Source: Mediterraneibacter faecis JCM 15917 (GTDB lineage Bacteria > Bacillota > Clostridia > Lachnospirales > Lachnospiraceae). From it: a DNA stretch of 64,000 nt. The stretch is taken from NCBI GenBank assembly GCA_001312505.1, contig BBDW01000007.1, forward strand, positions 62,001 through 126,000, in the 5' to 3' direction. Below, piece by piece: positions 60,719 through 64,000 of this stretch. The position numbers and the translations under genes are program-made. Below the pieces are notes generated by a model. That model was not told where the DNA came from. It made no database searches and saw only the letters and a program-made list of their open reading frames with translations. Numbering within the stretch: the first letter of the stretch is position 1; the number at the start of each line of letters is the position of its first letter.

Positions 60719-62325
60719 TCAAATATCCCATTTATCTGACAAATTATTAATCTGCGACTCGAATTTTGCTTTGTCTTTATTCGCGAGACCTTCGTTCTTG
60801 TAAATAACATCAAGTAAACGCTTTCCTGCTGCAACAAGACGTTCAAACGCCGCATCCGCTTTACGCTGTGCCGGTTTTTTCGCCTTCACCGGAATCTTTA
60901 CACCTTCACTTAAGATCTCATTTGTCAAGAGGTCTGCTTCACTACACGGAAACGGTGCATAAGCCTGATATCCAAACTTTTCTTCCACCGTCTTTGCAAA
61001 CTCTTCTGTTACAGTATCTTCACCATGCACAACAAAGACGCGTTGTGGCGCCTCTTTAAACGCTCCCAGCCATTTTAAGAGCCCATTCATATCCGCATGA
61101 CCACTAATTCCATGAAGGCTCTCAATTCTTGCCTTAACTTCAATCGGCTCACCGAACAGCTTCACGTTCTTTTCGCCCTCGATCAGTCTGCGTCCTAAAG
61201 TGCCCATTGCCTGATACCCAACAAAAAGAATCGTACACTCTTCTCTCCACAAATTATGCTTCAGATGGTGACGGATACGACCAGCATCGCACATTCCGGA
61301 AGCTGAGATGATCACCTTTGGTTTCTCGATAAAATTGATCATCTTAGAATCATCACTTGTTGTTGCAGTCTTAAGTCCATCAAATATAAGTGGATTAATC
61401 CCTGCATTAACAAGTGCAAGTGCATCCTCATCAAAACACTCTCTCATATTTTTTGTAAATATCTTCGTTGCCTCAATTGCAAGCGGACTGTCCAGATATA
61501 CTTCGAAATTCTGATATTCTTTTAATAATTCCTTTTCTTTGATCTCACGTATAAAATAGAGGAGTTCCTGAGTTCTGCCCACAGCAAAGGAAGGAATAAC
61601 AACATTTCCCCCCCTTTATCAAATGTCTCTTTCAGGATTCTTGTAAAATCTCCCAGATAATCCGGTTTTTCCTGCGTATGCAGCCGGTTGCCATACGTAG
61701 ACTCCATCACAATATAGTCCGCACTCTCTGTATAAGCCGGGTCTTTAATAATCGGCTGATCCAGATTTCCAATATCTCCGGAAAATACAATCTTCTTTGT
61801 CACTCCGTCTTCTGTTGCCCAGACTTCAATACTTGCTGATCCAAGCAGATGTCCTACATCTGTAAACCGGATCTGGATCCCCTCACAGATTGTAATGCGC
61901 TCCCCATACTGACAAGGCACAAGCAATTCAATCGCATTAAGTGCATCCTGCATCTCATAAACCGGTTCATACTCCGGCTTTCCTGCTCTCCTGCCTTTTC
62001 GATTTCTCCACTCTGCCTCAAATTCCTGAATATGCGCACTGTCACGAAGCATGATATTACACAAATCCGCTGTCGCATAGGTAGTGAAAATCTGCCCTTT
62101 AAACCCATCCTTTGCAAGCTTTGGCAACATTCCGGAATGATCAATATGTGCATGTGTGAGGAATACATAATCTACGTCTGTTGCGCTGATCGGAAGTCCC
62201 GGATTCTCATACAGATCCGGGCCCTGTTCCATACCGCAGTCAACCAAAATATTCTTTCCTGCTACTTGCAGAAAATGACAGCTTCCCGTAACCTCATGGG
62301 CTGCACCTACAAATGTTAATTTCAT
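60719..62325 (-). CDS. Metallo-beta-lactamase/beta-CASP RNA-processing exonuclease
   Basis: About 535 residues. The metal site FLTHAHIDHSGMLPK, then GDIGNLDQPI; the beta-CASP part has VIISASGMCDAGRIRHHL and the C-terminal SGHADMNGLLKW with VFVVHGED. It is a chromosomal nuclease of the mbl-fold RNA-specificity family. The seven-C run at 61607-61613 cuts it; reading it as five joins GGNVVIPSFAVGRTQELLYF. The gene lies between sigE and sigG. Confidence 0.88.
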
Positions 62326-62442
62326 ACATCCTCAACCTTTCTGTCCTGTATCTTTTCTTTTTAATCTTCAGATACTTTTTCTTTTATTTTAACACCATAC
62401 GGGAAATTGTACATCTTTCTTTTTATTAAATTTTTGTAACTG

Positions 62443-63183
62443 TTATTCATACCGGACCATTTCCATCCGAAGTCTGTGCATAATTTTCTTTTCCAGTCTT
62501 GATATATAAGACTGAGAGATTCCAAGTTGATCCGCAACCTCCTTCTGCGTCATTTCTTTTCCCTCCGGATGATCCAGTCCAAACCTCATACGAACGATTA
62601 ATTTCTCTCTTCCTGACAATTTATTCAAGGCACGAAACAGAATCTTTCTTTCTGCCTCATCCTCCAGATCCCGATAAATTGTGTCCTCTTCTGTCCCAAG
62701 AATATCAGATAGAAGCAGTTCATTTCCATCCCAATCTACATTTAAAGGTTCGTCAATGGAAACTTCCATCTTCGTCTTACTGTTTCGTCTCAAATACATC
62801 AAAATCTCATTCTCAATACAACGTGAAGCATATGTTGCCAGTTTAATTTTCTTTGATGGATTAAATGTATTGATTGCTTTGATCAGGCCGATGGTACCAA
62901 TAGAAATCAAATCTTCTACACCTACTCCTGTATTATCAAACTTCTTTGCTATATAAACAACCAGGCGCAAATTATGTTCAATCAGTATCTTTCTCGCCTT
63001 TTCATCTCGATCTGTTCCAAGCCACCTTACCACCTCACGTTCTTTTTCATTTTCCAATGGTGGAGGAAGAACCTCACTGCCTCCTATGTAATGAATCTCC
63101 TGTTGGCCACCAAATAAAACCGTCCTGACATTTGGTACAATCCTTAATTTAAATTTCTCCGGCACAGCCACTTTAACCATCAT
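62443..63183 (-). CDS. sigE: Sporulation sigma factor SigE (pro-form)
   Basis: 246 residues. An N-terminal pro-region ([20 protein letters not shown]) is followed by [56 protein letters not shown] and the region 4 helix-turn-helix [20 protein letters not shown]. SigE drives early mother-cell transcription after cleavage by SpoIIGA, encoded just upstream. Confidence 0.93.
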   Translation of the reverse strand: MMVKVAVPEKFKLRIVPNVRTVLFGGQQEIHYIGGSEVLPPPLENEKEREVVRWLGTDRDEKARKILIEHNLRLVVYIAKKFDNTGVGVEDLISIGTIGLIKAINTFNPSKKIKLATYASRCIENEILMYLRRNSKTKMEVSIDEPLNVDWDGNELLLSDILGTEEDTIYRDLEDEAERKILFRALNKLSGREKLIVRMRFGLDHPEGKEMTQKEVADQLGISQSYISRLEKKIMHRLRMEMVRYE

Positions 63184-63237
63184 ATAAATTCCTCCTGGTT
63201 TCTTTCTTACATCTTCTGTTGCAGCACAGTTTTTTAT

Positions 63238-64000
63238 TCACAGCATCTGCACCTTACAGTTCAATATCAATTGATAATCTTCCTCCCCACTGATCGGTGA
63301 TTCGCTCACACCGATCAACGGAGATTCTATCCATTCTTTTTCATTTATTTCCACACACATTTTCCTAATCCGGAAAATTTTCATAATGCCACTACCATGA
63401 ACACTTCGATATGGAATATACCTGAATTCCATTGCTTCTTTCATTACCTGATGATAAAAATTACAATCCAGTACATGCACCCCTTCACCACTGAGTGGAT
63501 CTGTCAGGCAGTTTCCCGTATCCCTCAATGCATGAACCTTATAACTATCTGCTTCTGTAAATAAAATCACTTCACAGCACCGTTCCTGCTCTATCTTAAG
63601 AACTTTCAAGAACTTCCAGGCCATCAGAATCCCCCCCTGTGAGCTAAGCACCGCAATCCCATAAAACAGACTGATATAATGCAGATAAGGACGAAACATC
63701 ATCAACGTGCCCCCCCAGGAACATTCCAAAAAGGTAAAGCAATCCCATTCCTTTGAGTATCTGGAGCATACATTGTTTCCTATTTTTTAACCAAAGCATA
63801 CAAAATGGAATCACCAGATAAAAGGCTATGTTTTTCATCCAGGCGGGAACAGATACAACCACCATCAGACATGTCAACACACTTCCAAGGAATGCTCCGG
63901 ATAAAACTCCTTTAAAACTATATTTTCCACCCGTAATCCGTTCTGTCACGAAAAGTAACAGGCTATCCATCATGAAATTTTCCAGAAAAAAAGATCTATG
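63238..64000 (-). CDS. spoIIGA: SpoIIGA, pro-SigE processing aspartic protease, 5' end outside window
   Basis: The N-terminal membrane part (ENFMMDSLLLFVTERI, GAFLGSVLTCLMVVVS, NIAFYLVIPFCMLWL) continues past the right edge, since the frame is open to 64000. The protease domain has the catalytic Asp in ALRDTGNCLTDPLSG. It is usual upstream of sigE. The seven-C run at 63710-63716 breaks the frame; one or four fewer bases rejoin MFLG to TLMMFRPYLH. The run at 63631-63637 adds one Gly. Confidence 0.88.

Noticed and set aside
60316-60855. A longer 179-residue protein starting upstream of sigG
   Set aside because: The upstream part has no sigma-factor similarity; ATG 60615 has a good AGGAGG and begins the canonical SigG N-terminus.
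727-63716. Poly-C/G tracts as phase-variable contingency loci
   Set aside because: They occur in almost every gene, including topoisomerase, relaxase and sigma factors, as well as in noncoding DNA, always near seven bases. Contingency loci are few and confined to surface or restriction genes.

Overview
The window looks like a spore-forming, gut-type member of the Clostridia, most likely Lachnospiraceae. The evidence is a spoIIGA-sigE-sigG sporulation cluster at the right edge, an Agr-type peptide quorum system, a Tn1549-like conjugative element, and low-to-moderate GC in most of the sequence. Almost every gene is on the minus strand. No rRNA, tRNA or CRISPR array was seen.

Layout from left to right. 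(1) 1-6808: a nonribosomal peptide cluster that runs off the left edge. It holds an NRPS (aryl carrier, cyclization, adenylation with a downstream methyltransferase-like segment), an aryl-AMP ligase, a phosphopantetheinyl transferase and a type II thioesterase, which together suggest an aryl-thiazoline metallophore. (2) 6976-9793: agrB, agrD, agrC and agrA, directly upstream of the NRPS operon in transcriptional order. (3) 9875-11300: two decayed or frameshifted small XRE regulators, then a strong terminator. (4) 11316-60115: the backbone of an integrative conjugative element (ICE). Read in its own direction from the right end it has ParA/ParB, SSB, two RepA-like initiators, a DnaC-like loader, PcfB, VirD4, Maff-2, a TrbL/VirB6-like protein, PrgI, VirB4, a 3D/M23/NlpC hydrolase, DUF4315 and CD1107-like proteins, TopB, a giant Cna-B adhesin, a DUF5688 protein, a ~2,560-residue methylase-helicase and a YodL/DUF4316-type protein. 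(5) 40154-50659: a higher-GC integrative mobilizable element (IME) inserted into the ICE's maff-2 gene. It brings a large serine recombinase, a primase/VirE-type protein, a MobA relaxase with a candidate oriT, regulators, and a small exported/lipoprotein/SdpI-like cargo. (6) 60316-64000: chromosomal sporulation genes, namely 5' sigG, a beta-CASP metallo-beta-lactamase nuclease, sigE and spoIIGA.

Three points stand out. First, sigG stops abruptly at the ICE boundary, so the ICE appears to interrupt a sporulation sigma factor gene. Its 3' half is not in the window, which makes it possible that the Agr/NRPS region is cargo of the same element. Second, several ICE proteins, and the IME relaxase, share a C-terminal PSIHxRL-like tail that could be a type IV secretion signal. 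Third, the sequence holds about 80 runs of 6-8 C or G where protein families usually need 4 or 5, together with scattered one-base losses in short runs. These break many otherwise well-conserved genes. I treat them as most likely consensus errors and annotate each affected gene as a single CDS.
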